Translations under genes and position numbers: made by a program
Assembly (NCBI GenBank): GCA_034432155.1
Contig: DAOUCP010000055.1
Coordinates: forward strand, 1-57,940
DNA: 57,940 nt
Direction: 5' to 3'
DNA from: DAOUCP01 sp034432155
GTDB taxonomy: Bacteria > Chloroflexota > Anaerolineae > Epilineales > Epilineaceae
The notes under the pieces: model-generated
The model's input: only the letters and a program-made list of their open reading frames with translations
The model's database searches: none
Told to the model about the DNA's origin: nothing
In this document: positions 8,032 through 17,392 of the stretch, one piece after another
How positions within the stretch are numbered: position 1 is the stretch's first letter
Layout: every line of letters begins with the position of its first letter

Positions 8032-10535
8032 GGCGGCGTGCTGAGCCGAACATCGCGCATCAGTAATGGCAGGCTGAGGGCACGGCTGCTCCTACGCAGC
8101 GGCAGATTGGCGACGAATGGTTCGCTGGCGATGGTAACCTCGCTCGTCACGCCGGTTTCGTAGCCGGGCGCTTGGGCCCGCGCGTAGTACAGTCCAGGTG
8201 GCGGGTAGAAGATGCTCCAGCCGCCCGGACCAGTGATGATCGGGTTGGTCTGGCCGTAGTACTCTTGGGCCGGCCAAACTCGCCAATCCCCGCTTGAGGC
8301 ATCCCATTCGAACAGGGTCACTTGGGCGCCGGCAATCCGCCCATACGCCGGCCCCAGCTCGGCGTCGTAGACGATGCCGTTCAACTCCCGTTCGATGGTT
8401 CCCAGAACGACGGTGCTGGTGATGGAGCCGCAGGCGGGACGCACGGCGACTGGGCCACCGTCGCCCAGCGGAAAGGTGACGGCGTAATCGCTCTCGCCCT
8501 GCCGAGCCATGGGCCACTCGGCGCCGCCGTATTGGAGCACGGGCTGCGGCGCAGCACCGTCAGGACAGACGATTCCGGCTCGCAAGCTCAGTGCATCGAC
8601 CGGGTGCACGCGAATCCGCCAGTCGCCGGACGCCAGGCTCAGGCAGCCACTGGAGTTGATGTAGGGCTGCACGAAATGGGTTCCGTCCAGGTCGTAGTGC
8701 ACCGCCAATCGCGACGGATCGATTGCTTGGTCTGGCTCGATAAAGAGGTCCAGGGGCTCGGACAGCCCGCTCCGCTCGGTGCCCAGCTCGGCCTGGGCGC
8801 GAAACACATGGGAACCGGCTGCCAGGTCGGCGGGAACGAAGCGGAATGGTTGGAGTGACTCGCGGCCCGAGGCCGCCGTGGTGGTGCCGATGCGCTCTTC
8901 TTGGTCATAGATGTGGACGGTGGCGCCGGCGGGGGCCAGGCCCTCGATCACCGGTCGCGGATGAGCCATGGTGCCGCAGCGCGGGCTCGTCAACTTCGGT
9001 CGGGCGATGACGCCTTCCCACGGCACGTAGCGCACGTGGTTGCTGACCAGATCGCCATCCTCGCTCTCGTTGCGCGTCATGCCGCAGGCATCGTCGGCCA
9101 GCTCGGCAGGATCGTTCGGTCCGCCGGCAGCCCCCCAATCGTTGTCCGACGCCGAGACGCAGACGAGGGGATCCTCGTTGTAAACGCCGTATTGCAGATT
9201 GCGGTCGAACCAATTGTGCGGCTCGACTCGCGGTTCGCTCCCCCGGTCGGACCGAACGCCCACTGAGTTGTTGCGGAAGATGTTGAACTGCACGGTTGGC
9301 ATGGCCTCGCCGGTCACAAACACGCCGATGCCCTCCGTCTCGTCCGTATTGGCGTCGAAGAGGTTGCCCACGATCTCGGGCCGAGCTTCGGCTCCGGTGA
9401 CGGTGATGCCTCGTTTGCCGCTGTGGCGAATCACGTTGTTGGCGATGCGCGGTGAGCTGGCCCGCACGTGGATGACCCCTGTCTGACGTCCGCCGCCGTA
9501 CTCCAGGATGGTGTGTTCGACGATGCAGCCTTCTTGTGCCTCTGGAACCCAATCGATGCTGGAGGCACTGAATTCGATGTCCGTCCACTGGCCGGGGGAC
9601 GGGGTGGCGGCACCCGTTGTGAGCAGCACCTTGTTGGCCGCTGCACCGCGGATGGCGAGGGTGCCGGCGACTCGTATGCCATTGCCGGGGAACAGCCTGA
9701 TGGTGCTGCCGGGACCGATGGTGAGCCGCCCGGTTGCTTCCACCACCAAGCCGGGGGACACCACGGCGTACGACCAGTTGCGCGGGCCGAGCGAGTGAAG
9801 GGTCACCGCGCGGCTGATCCGGCCGGAGTACACGACCCCATCGTGCCCGTTGAAGGCAAAGCGGTTGCCCTCGAAACGTGGATTGGCGTCGCCCTCTCGA
9901 AACACTGCGTAGTCATTGCTCTCGAACACGTTCTCGGTGATGACGGCGTTGCTCGGGCCACGAATGCGCAGCGCCGCAGGCGGGTTGGCCGCCGGATCGT
10001 TGGCGCCCACAAAGCGCGAGTGGGTAATGGTCGGCGAGGCACCGTTCTTGATCTCTAGCGCCACGCCGGCGTTCTTGCCAAAGGTGCAATGCGCGATGCG
10101 CGCGGCATCGGTTTCGACGCCTAGCATCTCGCGGCGGCCAGCTCCCCCACCTGTGAACTGGACGTAGCTCAGCTCCGAGGGGCCGCTTCCCCTGGCCAGC
10201 GTCAGCGCCGCCCACGGCTGCTCGACCTCGACGGCCTCAAAGCGGATGGGAGCGGCTGGGGTACCGAGGGCCACGAGCGCGCCGCCGACCAACAAGCGGT
10301 GCATGGCGCCGAGCCGCACCACCACCCCCGGCTCGATGGTTAGCTGCACACCAGCCGGCGCCTCGACATCGCAGGTCGTGATGTACGGACTGCCATTCGC
10401 CGTCCAGCGTGTGCCAGGGGCCACAGCGCCGCAGAGCGGCGTGTCGGCGGGCGAGGCACGGGCGCTCGCGGCGACGAGGAGGCAGGTGCACCAAGCGCTG
10501 GCAAACACGGCCGTCCGGAGCGTGGTCCGTCTCAT
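8028..10535 (-). CDS. Secreted right-handed beta-helix protein with C-terminal Leu-Pro motif
   Basis: 835 residues. A signal peptide (MRRTTLRTAVFASAWCTCLL to ASARAS) is followed by parallel beta-helix repeats (NAVITENVFESNDYAVF, FEGNRFAFNGHDGVVY, PRIANNVIRHSGKRG, NLFDANTDETEGIGV), as in pectate-lyase-like folds. Then come Ig-like and carboxypeptidase-regulatory-like regions (residues ~530-810). The end reads ALSLPLLMRD plus eight residues. GAGAGGAG lies 6 nt before the ATG. A surface structural, adhesin or glycan-binding role is likely; no catalytic residues can be assigned. It is coupled (ATGA) to the dead signal peptidase downstream. It shares its N-terminal style (signal, then CGAVAPGTRW) with the beta-helix protein at 26316-28787. 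Confidence 0.88.
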   Translation of the reverse strand: MRRTTLRTAVFASAWCTCLLVAASARASPADTPLCGAVAPGTRWTANGSPYITTCDVEAPAGVQLTIEPGVVVRLGAMHRLLVGGALVALGTPAAPIRFEAVEVEQPWAALTLARGSGPSELSYVQFTGGGAGRREMLGVETDAARIAHCTFGKNAGVALEIKNGASPTITHSRFVGANDPAANPPAALRIRGPSNAVITENVFESNDYAVFREGDANPRFEGNRFAFNGHDGVVYSGRISRAVTLHSLGPRNWSYAVVSPGLVVEATGRLTIGPGSTIRLFPGNGIRVAGTLAIRGAAANKVLLTTGAATPSPGQWTDIEFSASSIDWVPEAQEGCIVEHTILEYGGGRQTGVIHVRASSPRIANNVIRHSGKRGITVTGAEARPEIVGNLFDANTDETEGIGVFVTGEAMPTVQFNIFRNNSVGVRSDRGSEPRVEPHNWFDRNLQYGVYNEDPLVCVSASDNDWGAAGGPNDPAELADDACGMTRNESEDGDLVSNHVRYVPWEGVIARPKLTSPRCGTMAHPRPVIEGLAPAGATVHIYDQEERIGTTTAASGRESLQPFRFVPADLAAGSHVFRAQAELGTERSGLSEPLDLFIEPDQAIDPSRLAVHYDLDGTHFVQPYINSSGCLSLASGDWRIRVHPVDALSLRAGIVCPDGAAPQPVLQYGGAEWPMARQGESDYAVTFPLGDGGPVAVRPACGSITSTVVLGTIERELNGIVYDAELGPAYGRIAGAQVTLFEWDASSGDWRVWPAQEYYGQTNPIITGPGGWSIFYPPPGLYYARAQAPGYETGVTSEVTIASEPFVANLPLRRSSRALSLPLLMRDVRLSTPP

Positions 10536-10647
10536 TGTTGACTCCTCTCGAGCTCGCAGTTGGTTGCGCTGACGGCTGGCTTGGCTGGCAAGTGGGTCAG
10601 GATGGGTTCCGCGCCCGCCAGTCCGACAGGCAGCTCCTGTGAGCTTT

Positions 10648-11613
10648 CTACACCGCCTCCATGGTCGATGGCGGCTTGCTGGCGATGTGGTAGGTCACAC
10701 TCACCACCTCGCTGACCTCCGTCGTGAGCCGCTCCGCGAGGCGCTCCAAGGTGTCGAAGGGCAGGCGCAGTGGCGTGGCTCGCCGGGCATCGACGCTGTC
10801 CCAGGCCCGCAGCTCGATCTGCCGGCCAACCTCGCGGCGTCCGGAGCGAACGCCCGTCACTCGATCCTCGTGCAGGATGGCCATCACCTGGAAGGGCTCG
10901 AAGGGTTCGAGCTCGGCCTCCACGATGGCCGTTGCCTGGCGGACCACGGCAATGCGCTCGGCGGTCACCTCGCCAATCACGCGTGCCGCCAGCGCCGGTC
11001 CCGGAAACGGCATACGCCGGTACAGGTTGGGAGGCAAGCCCAGCGCCGCAGCCACCTTGCGGACGCCATCCTTGCGCAGCTGCCGCAGCGGCTCCAGGAT
11101 CTGGTAGCCGAACGCGCTCTGGGGATCGATGCCCAGTTGCTCAAAGACGTTATGCTGGCGCTTCACGCCGGCCACCGTCTCTTCGATGTCGGTCAGGATG
11201 GTGCCCTGAAGGAGCGTTCGCGCCCCGGAGCTGCGAACGAGCTCGGCGAACACGTCGCGGTAGAAGGTGCGGGCGATCGCTTCGCGCTTCGCCTCCGGAT
11301 CGGTGATCCCCTTCAGGGCGGCAAAGAAGCGGTCCTGGGCCGGGACGACTGTCACCGGCACGCCGAGCTCGCGGAAGGCAGCCACGATGCTCTCCGGCTC
11401 GCCCTGGCGCATGAGCCCGTTATCGATGAAGAACGTGTGCAACCGCTCGCCCAGGGCGCGATGGCCCAGCAGGGTGACGACGGACGAGTCGACGCCTCCG
11501 GAAAGCGCACTGACAGCCGTACCTTCCGGGACGGCGGCGGCGATCTGGGCGACCTGTTGTTCGATGAAGCCCGCAGCGTCGAGCAGAGCAGCTGGGATCT
11601 CGGTCACGTCCAT
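10648..11613 (-). CDS. guaA: GMP synthase ATP-pyrophosphatase subunit (stand-alone, no glutaminase domain)
   Basis: 321 residues. The P-loop ATP-PPase motif is ALSGGVDSSVV near residue 37. Later motifs include FIDNGLMRQGE, GTILTDIEE, RRMPFPGPALAARVIGE and the C-terminal dimer domain ending ASKPPSTMEAV. It converts XMP, ATP and ammonia to GMP. Most bacterial GuaA proteins carry an N-terminal class I glutaminase of ~190 residues. Here the protein begins directly at the ATP-PPase domain and the preceding gene ends only 13 nt upstream, so this is a two-subunit, archaeal-type arrangement and not a truncation. No glutaminase subunit is in the window. The usual PPGT near the end is PPST here. Confidence 0.93.
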   Translation of the reverse strand: MDVTEIPAALLDAAGFIEQQVAQIAAAVPEGTAVSALSGGVDSSVVTLLGHRALGERLHTFFIDNGLMRQGEPESIVAAFRELGVPVTVVPAQDRFFAALKGITDPEAKREAIARTFYRDVFAELVRSSGARTLLQGTILTDIEETVAGVKRQHNVFEQLGIDPQSAFGYQILEPLRQLRKDGVRKVAAALGLPPNLYRRMPFPGPALAARVIGEVTAERIAVVRQATAIVEAELEPFEPFQVMAILHEDRVTGVRSGRREVGRQIELRAWDSVDARRATPLRLPFDTLERLAERLTTEVSEVVSVTYHIASKPPSTMEAV

Positions 11614-11626
11614 GGCGGCTGACTCG

Positions 11627-13984
11627 CTACGGCGCTGTCTGGCCGGCCACGCTGTCGCGCAGCGCTACGGGCAGCAGGGCCCGGTACACCGGGATCGCCG
11701 TTGGCTCCGGCGTAGGCATCGTCGTTGGTGTTGGGCCGCCGGCTGGCACCCAGATGACAGGTACCCGGACGCGACGCGGCGGCCAGTGGTAGTCGAGCTC
11801 CACAAAGCCCACACGCTGGCCTGTCAGCTCTTGCGTGTTGTGGGCGCAGACCTCGAACTTGTGGCTGGAGCCGGCCGCTGCTGCCTGCGGCGCGTCACGG
11901 ACGGTCAGTTGCTGACCGCTGACAATGTAGTTCATGAGCGCGAAGGTGCTCGGGCCGTTCACCACGGTGCCATGGACCCACAGCTGGTAGCGCCCCGGAC
12001 TCGGGCGCCCGCCCAGGTACAGCAGGCGTTGGTTATCGGAGGCCACAAGTCCGGCCGCCCGTAGCTCGCGCGGCCAATCGAAGCGGCCGTCGTCGTCGGC
12101 GTCGTACATCAGGTACAGCTCCAGGTTGTCGTCGGTCTCGGGTATGACCAGGACGAAGAACATGGTGGTCTCGCCCTCGAGCACAAGCGTTTGCTTGTAG
12201 CTGGCGGTCGTGGGGTCATTGGGATCGGTTGCTTCAATGGGGAGGCTGGTGAGAGTCTCAGGCCCCGCCGCGAGCCCGCTGGCCCGCACCGTCAGCTCTG
12301 GCATGTCGCGTTCGGCGGTAAACAAGAAGGGCGCGCAACCGTCCCCGCTGAGCTGGATGGCAGCCGGGAATTGCCCCACGCGCTCCCCGACCATCATTCG
12401 GTAGCGCAGCCAGTCGACGCGCTCGGGGTCTTCCGGATGGCGGATGAAGGTGAAGTCGATGCCTTGCTCCGGCTTGCCATCGCCGTCAGCGTCCACCGCA
12501 AAGGTGTCCTTCAGGATGGGCAGGAGCGACAGCGTATCCCCGAAGTCCAGGTAGCGCAGAACGAGCTTCGAGTCTTCGAGGCTGACACGACCGGTAATGT
12601 CCATATAGGCCGCGTTGACAAAAGCATACGTACCCTCGAATGGTCCCCACGTTTCAGGAGAGCTCGCCTGCCCAGCATAGGAGTGCCTTTGGACGTGCGC
12701 CAGCTCGCGCAAGGCGCAGTGGGCCGAGCCGGCCAGGGAAGTCATGGTGTTGGCCAGGATCGAGACGACGAAGCGTCGCTCTGGAACCCAGTAAAGCTGG
12801 GAGGAGTAACCCCACACGTTGCCGCCGTGATCGTAGACCATCACGGGCCGGCCGGGGTCGGTAGTGTCCTCGAACTCGGTAACGAAGATGCCGTAACCGT
12901 AGTGCTCCCACGACACGTAGCCGGTGTTGATCTGTGGGGCCTGCAGGGCGGCTGCCGAGTCGGCACCGAGAACCCCACCGCCGCCGTTCATAAGGGCCAG
13001 TGCCCAGCGAACCATGTCACTGGGCGTGGACATGGCGGAGCCCGCGGGCTCGATGGCCGGCAGATCGAAGTCCAGCGGCGTCATGCGGGCCGAACCCTGG
13101 TGGCCATATGCGAAGTTGCCGTCGTCGAGCGCCTCACGCGGGTCGAAGGTGCTGCGCGTCATGCCGAGCGGCGCAAACAGATGCTGGGCGACGTAGTCGC
13201 GGTAGAGCTCGCCGGAGACGGTCTCGACGACGAGTCCGGCGAGACTGAAGTTGGGATTGCTGTAGTTCCAGAAGGTGCCAGGCGGTGCGTTGAGCGGGGT
13301 GTCGGGCAGGACACCGCTTGCCCAGCTATCCAGCGACAACTGCGCGAACTCCTCCAGGCTGAGGGCGTACACATCGGGCAAGCCAGCGCTGTGCGTCAGA
13401 AGGTGGTGCAGGGTGATGCTGCTGGCCTGCCACGGCGCCGCCAGCTTCAAGTCCGGACGGTACGTGGTAACGGGCTCGTGCAAGTCGAGCTGTCCGGCCT
13501 CGACAAGCTGCATGACGGCGGCCGCGGTCAGCTGCTTGGTGGTGGAACCAATGCGAAAGCGCGTCGCGGCGTCAATCTCGCCCCCGTTCTCCCGATGCTT
13601 GACTCCGTAGCCACGCACATAGCGCAGCTCGCCATCGATGGCGATGGCGATCGACGCCCCCGGGGTCTCGGTTTCGGCCATCTCCTGCTCCACGCAGGCA
13701 TCGACGACCGCGAAGGGATCCTCTTGCGAAGCCAGCCGCTCCACGACGCGATCCACCCAGGCGTCGATGGCCGCCGCATCGCCTGGCCGGTCCTCGGGCG
13801 GCAAGGGCGAGAAGCGCTCCGGCAGTAGTGGCGGTACGACGTCGAGGACCGAGGCCAGCTCCCCGGCGCCGCCGGCCTGGCTGTCGGCTGCCGGCGCGGC
13901 GAGCGTGGAGGACAGCGACGGCCGCAGGGCCAGCACCAAGCCGATCAGGAGCAGGGCTGCGAGGAGGCGAGATGGCACAGACAC
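11627..13984 (-). CDS. Secreted serine hydrolase (beta-lactamase/PBP4-like) with Pro/Thr linker and C-terminal Leu-Pro motif
   Basis: 785 residues from a GTG at 13984, preceded by AAAGGAG with 7-nt spacing. A signal peptide (LLAALLLIGLVLALRPSL) is followed by a class C beta-lactamase-like domain (residues ~75-440). It has SxxK as GSTTKQ, YxN as YSNPNF, and HGG as YDHGGNVWG. Family members are D-amino-acid peptidases, esterases or penicillin-binding proteins. A second, beta-rich region leads to a Pro/Thr-rich linker (PTTMPTPEP) and the tail YRALLPVALRD plus eight residues. It is followed by guaA after 13 nt. A TATACT box lies upstream at 14074-14079. Confidence 0.9.
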   Translation of the reverse strand: MSVPSRLLAALLLIGLVLALRPSLSSTLAAPAADSQAGGAGELASVLDVVPPLLPERFSPLPPEDRPGDAAAIDAWVDRVVERLASQEDPFAVVDACVEQEMAETETPGASIAIAIDGELRYVRGYGVKHRENGGEIDAATRFRIGSTTKQLTAAAVMQLVEAGQLDLHEPVTTYRPDLKLAAPWQASSITLHHLLTHSAGLPDVYALSLEEFAQLSLDSWASGVLPDTPLNAPPGTFWNYSNPNFSLAGLVVETVSGELYRDYVAQHLFAPLGMTRSTFDPREALDDGNFAYGHQGSARMTPLDFDLPAIEPAGSAMSTPSDMVRWALALMNGGGGVLGADSAAALQAPQINTGYVSWEHYGYGIFVTEFEDTTDPGRPVMVYDHGGNVWGYSSQLYWVPERRFVVSILANTMTSLAGSAHCALRELAHVQRHSYAGQASSPETWGPFEGTYAFVNAAYMDITGRVSLEDSKLVLRYLDFGDTLSLLPILKDTFAVDADGDGKPEQGIDFTFIRHPEDPERVDWLRYRMMVGERVGQFPAAIQLSGDGCAPFLFTAERDMPELTVRASGLAAGPETLTSLPIEATDPNDPTTASYKQTLVLEGETTMFFVLVIPETDDNLELYLMYDADDDGRFDWPRELRAAGLVASDNQRLLYLGGRPSPGRYQLWVHGTVVNGPSTFALMNYIVSGQQLTVRDAPQAAAAGSSHKFEVCAHNTQELTGQRVGFVELDYHWPPRRVRVPVIWVPAGGPTPTTMPTPEPTAIPVYRALLPVALRDSVAGQTAP

Positions 13985-14073
13985 AGCGGGTCTCCTTTCC
14001 CAAGCGAATGGCACACCGGAATGATGACGTCCCGGGCGACCGCCCGAGGCGGGGCGCACGGCGGCCGCAGGAG

Positions 14074-14079
14074 AGTATA
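14074..14079 (-). promoter_or_regulatory. Candidate -10 box (TATACT) for the serine hydrolase gene
   Basis: TATACT on the minus strand, 89 nt before the GTG start and within the 149-bp gap after valS. The -35 region is not convincing. The gap suggests that the serine hydrolase and guaA have their own promoter. Confidence 0.4.
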
Positions 14080-14133
14080 GCCTGCAGCGGCCGGATCGGA
14101 TAGCCATCCCCGACCGGCTGGGGAACACACCGC

Positions 14134-16884
14134 TCACGCGCCGCGCGACAGCTGTGCCAGCCGATCGCCCAGAGCCGCCTGTCGCGCCCGCGCGTCGCTC
14201 AGGCGGTCTCGCTCGCGCGCGATGACCGTCTCGGGAGCTCGGCTCAGGAACTGCTCGTCGGCCAGCCGCTGCTCGAGTCGCCGAACCTCGGCTTGCACGG
14301 CCTCGAGCTCACCGGCCAGGCGTGCCCTTTCCTTCTCCAGGTCCATCATGCCGGCCAGCGGGAGCCAGGCTACGACGCCCTCAGCGGCCACGACGGTGGC
14401 GTGTGGCACGGGTGGCGGGCTGCCGGAGGCGTCGATCTGCAGGCGCGATTCGTCCAGTCGCGCCAGGAAGGCGATCGCCGCTCGCTCGGCGTTCCAGAGC
14501 GGCGCCAGTTCGCCAGCACGCACCAGGGCCTCGATGCGCCGACCGGGCTCGACGTGGTTCTCGGCCCGTGCGTTGCGAATGCCGCGCACCAGGTCCTGCA
14601 GCACGCGGAAGGCATCCATGGCCGGGCGGTCGATGCGTCCCGGCGCTGGCCAGCGACTCATCATCAGGGCCGGCCAGCTGTCGGGCCGGCGCGGTAAATG
14701 CCCCCACAGCGCTTCGGTGAGGAACGGCATGAACGGGTGCAGCAAGGTGAGCGAGCGCTCGAACACGTTGTATAGGAGTTGGCGCGTCCGGGCCGCGGCG
14801 GCATCGTCTGCCCCCTGGAGGCGCATCTTGACCGCCTCTAGGTACCAGTCGGCGAAGTCGGACCACAGAAAGTCGTTCAGCTCGCGGCCCGCATCCCCGT
14901 ATCGGTGCGCGGTGAAGAGGTCGGTTACGGTCGTCACCACCTCGTTGTGGCGCGACCAGATCCAGCGATCGACGAGCGATAGTTCGTCCCAGCGGGCCTC
15001 GAGCTCGTTCGGCTCGAGCGGCGAGAAGTTGGTGCCATGCGGGCCGTTGGCTCCGGTGAGGTGACTGACGATGAAGCGACCGATGTTCCACAGCTTGTTG
15101 GCGAAGTTGCGGCTGCCTTCCAGCCGCTCCTCCGACAACACCATGTCCTGGCCGGGTGTGGCGGCGGTGGCCAACATGAAGCGCAGCGCGTCGCATCCGT
15201 AACGGTCGATAAGCTCGATCGGATCCGGTGCATTGCCCATGCTCTTGGACATCTTGCGGCCTCCGGCATCGCGGATCAGCCCGTGGAGGTAGACGAGACG
15301 GAACGGCACCTGGCCCGTCATGGCCAGGCCCATGAAGATCATCCGGGCCACCCAGAAGAACAGGATGTCGTAGCCAGTCTCGAGCACGCTCGTCGGATAG
15401 TAGCGTCGGTAGTCGGGCGTGTCATCAGGCCAACCGAGGGTCGAGAAGGGCCACAGGGCGGAGCTGAACCAGGTGTCAAGCACATCTTCGTCCTGGCGCA
15501 GAGGCACCTCCGCGCCATACCGGCGGCGCGCTTCGTCCCGCGCTGCCGTCTCGTCCAAAGCGGCGATCGGCTCGCCGTCCGGGCCATACCAAACGGGGAT
15601 GCGGTGGCCCCACCAGAGCTGGCGGCTGATCACCCAGTCGCGGATGTTCTCCAGCCAGTGGTAGTACTCAGCGGTGAATCGCTCGGGCACGATGGCGATC
15701 TCGCCATCGCGAACGGCACGAATCGCCGGCTCGGCCAAGGGCGCCATGCGCACGAACCACTGGGTGGAGAGCATGGGCTCCACCATGGTGTGGCAACGCT
15801 GGCAGTGGCCGACCGCGTGCTCATGAACCTTCTCGCCGATGACTAGCCCGTCGCGGCCCATGTCCGTCCACAGGCGTTCCCGCGCCTCGTAGCGATCCAG
15901 GCCGGCGTATGGGCCGGCGTTCTCGTTGAGGGTGCCGTCGGGGTTGAGGATATTGATCTCGGCCAGCCCATGGCGCTTGCCAATCTCGTAGTCGTTGGGG
16001 TCGTGGGCCGGTGTGACCTTCAAGGCCCCGGTGCCGAACTCGCGATCGACGTATGCGTCGGCGATGATGGGAATGTGCCGTCCAATGGCTGGAACGACGG
16101 CACTTCTGCCCACCAGGTGCGCGTAGCGCGGATCCTCCGGATGGACGGCCACTGCGGTGTCGCCGAGGATGGTCTCGGGACGGGTGGTGGCCACCGGTAA
16201 GAAGCCGCCATCGGCCAGCGGATATCGGAACTCGTACATCTTGCCGGCCACAGCGTGATGCTCGACCTCGATGTCACTGATTACGCTGCGGCAGCGCGGG
16301 CACCAGTTCACGAGCCACCGGCTGCGATAGATCAGTCCGCGCTCGTAGAGCCGGACGAAGGCCGTGGCCACGGCGCGGCTCAAGCCCTCGTCGAGGGTGA
16401 ATCGCTCGCGGTCCCAGTCACAACTGACGCCCAGGCGCCGGTGCTGTTCGGTGATGCGGCGTCCGTACGTCTCTCGCCACTGCCAGACACGGGCGATGAA
16501 GGCCTCACGTCCCAGCTCGTAGCGGCTGGTACCTTCGGCCTGCAGGGCGCGTTCGACCACATTCTGGGTAGCGATGCCGGCATGGTCGGTGCCCGGCACC
16601 CACAGGGCCGGACGGCCACGCAGACGATGGTAGCGGATCATGAGATCCTCCATCGTGGCTGGGATGACGTGGCCGGTGTGCAGAGCCCCGGTGATGTTGG
16701 GGGGCGGCATGCTAATCACGAACGGTTCCGCGCCCGGGTCGGCCTGGCCGAGGGCGACCTGCGTCTCGGGCTTGAAAAAGCCGCGGGATGCCCACCAGTC
16801 ATACAACCGCTGCTCATAGGCCGAGGGATCGTACGCCTTGGCCATCGCGCTACCCGGACAGATCGGATGTGCAAGATCCTCCAT
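14134..16884 (-). CDS. valS: Valyl-tRNA synthetase
   Basis: 916 residues from ATG 16884 (AAGGGAG 8 nt upstream). Class Ia synthetase with the HIGH-type motif PPPNITGALHTGHV near residue 57. The large editing insertion, KMSKS as GRKMSKSMGN, the anticodon-binding domain and the C-terminal tRNA-binding coiled coil (LEKERARLAGELEAVQAEVR) follow in order. It charges tRNA-Val. Length and domain order are normal for bacterial ValRS. The gene has its own promoter and a T-box leader upstream, so expression should respond to uncharged tRNA-Val. Confidence 0.98.
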   Translation of the reverse strand: MEDLAHPICPGSAMAKAYDPSAYEQRLYDWWASRGFFKPETQVALGQADPGAEPFVISMPPPNITGALHTGHVIPATMEDLMIRYHRLRGRPALWVPGTDHAGIATQNVVERALQAEGTSRYELGREAFIARVWQWRETYGRRITEQHRRLGVSCDWDRERFTLDEGLSRAVATAFVRLYERGLIYRSRWLVNWCPRCRSVISDIEVEHHAVAGKMYEFRYPLADGGFLPVATTRPETILGDTAVAVHPEDPRYAHLVGRSAVVPAIGRHIPIIADAYVDREFGTGALKVTPAHDPNDYEIGKRHGLAEINILNPDGTLNENAGPYAGLDRYEARERLWTDMGRDGLVIGEKVHEHAVGHCQRCHTMVEPMLSTQWFVRMAPLAEPAIRAVRDGEIAIVPERFTAEYYHWLENIRDWVISRQLWWGHRIPVWYGPDGEPIAALDETAARDEARRRYGAEVPLRQDEDVLDTWFSSALWPFSTLGWPDDTPDYRRYYPTSVLETGYDILFFWVARMIFMGLAMTGQVPFRLVYLHGLIRDAGGRKMSKSMGNAPDPIELIDRYGCDALRFMLATAATPGQDMVLSEERLEGSRNFANKLWNIGRFIVSHLTGANGPHGTNFSPLEPNELEARWDELSLVDRWIWSRHNEVVTTVTDLFTAHRYGDAGRELNDFLWSDFADWYLEAVKMRLQGADDAAAARTRQLLYNVFERSLTLLHPFMPFLTEALWGHLPRRPDSWPALMMSRWPAPGRIDRPAMDAFRVLQDLVRGIRNARAENHVEPGRRIEALVRAGELAPLWNAERAAIAFLARLDESRLQIDASGSPPPVPHATVVAAEGVVAWLPLAGMMDLEKERARLAGELEAVQAEVRRLEQRLADEQFLSRAPETVIARERDRLSDARARQAALGDRLAQLSRGA

Positions 16885-16975
16885 GTCGAATGCTCCCTTG
16901 CCTCGTCGCCAGCCAGGCGGCACGGGCCGAACCCGGAACTCCCGGGGACAGCCGCACCAGGAGCCGCTGGCCGAC

Positions 16976-17233
16976 ACAAGAAAACCCCCCGCCACAAGGG
17001 CGGAGGGTTGCTCCGCGGTACCACCCTGTTTCCCGGCGCTCATCGCCGGGCACTCGTGCCGCGCTATCGGGCGGACCCGGCGCGCACTACTAGCTGGACT
17101 CGCGTTCGCACGCGCGACTCCCCGGCGACCTTCGGCGGCGGCAACTCGGGGAGGGCTTCCAGCCGATGGCCCTCAACCTCTCTGTCGAGCACCGGTCCGC
17201 CTACTCCTCCGGTTCGACGCCATTGGTCTATTG
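16976..17233 (-). promoter_or_regulatory. T-box leader controlling valS, predicted specifier GUC
   Basis: The minus strand carries the canonical T-box AGGGTGGTACCGCGG at 17027-17013. It is followed by an intrinsic terminator and then valS. Upstream, Stem I features are visible: an AGTA S-turn region near 17203, an AGAGAGG element near 17177, and GAAG-GTC-G at 17133-17126. By alignment with known leaders the GTC triplet (17129-17127) sits where the specifier is read, and GUC is a valine codon. Uncharged tRNA-Val would stabilise the antiterminator and allow valS transcription. Confidence 0.92.
16977..17007 (-). terminator. Rho-independent terminator of the valS T-box
   Basis: A 9-bp GC stem (17007-16999 with 16993-16985, one U-G pair) closes a 5-nt loop and is followed by TTTTCTT. 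The alternative antiterminator pairing uses the T-box just upstream. Confidence 0.9.
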
Positions 17234-17239
17234 CCGGCC

Positions 17240-17268
17240 ATCGTAGCACGCGATGTGGCGGCTGTCAA
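17240..17268 (-). promoter_or_regulatory. valS promoter
   Basis: TTGACA (17268-17263), a 17-bp spacer, then TACGAT (17245-17240). This is the best sigma-70-type promoter in the window and places the transcription start near 17233, at the 5' end of the T-box leader. Confidence 0.85.
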
Positions 17269-17392
17269 GCTTCCGCCACCCCGCCGCCGCCACCTTGCGC
17301 CGCTTCCGTGCCGCCCGTGTGGGGCACCGGCCGCGCAGCTGACCACCGCCATGACGGACACGGTTCCATGCCGCCTGTGTGGGGGCACCAGC

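Noticed and set aside
10648..11613. guaA as a truncated gene missing its glutaminase domain
   Set aside because: There is an intact ATG start, the fold begins at the ATP-PPase domain, and the upstream gene ends only 13 nt away with no glutaminase remnant in any frame.
12191..13828. A 545-codon open frame on the plus strand
   Set aside because: It is antisense to the serine hydrolase, which has signal peptide, SxxK, YxN and HGG motifs. The plus-strand frame has no domain and reflects GC-rich third positions.
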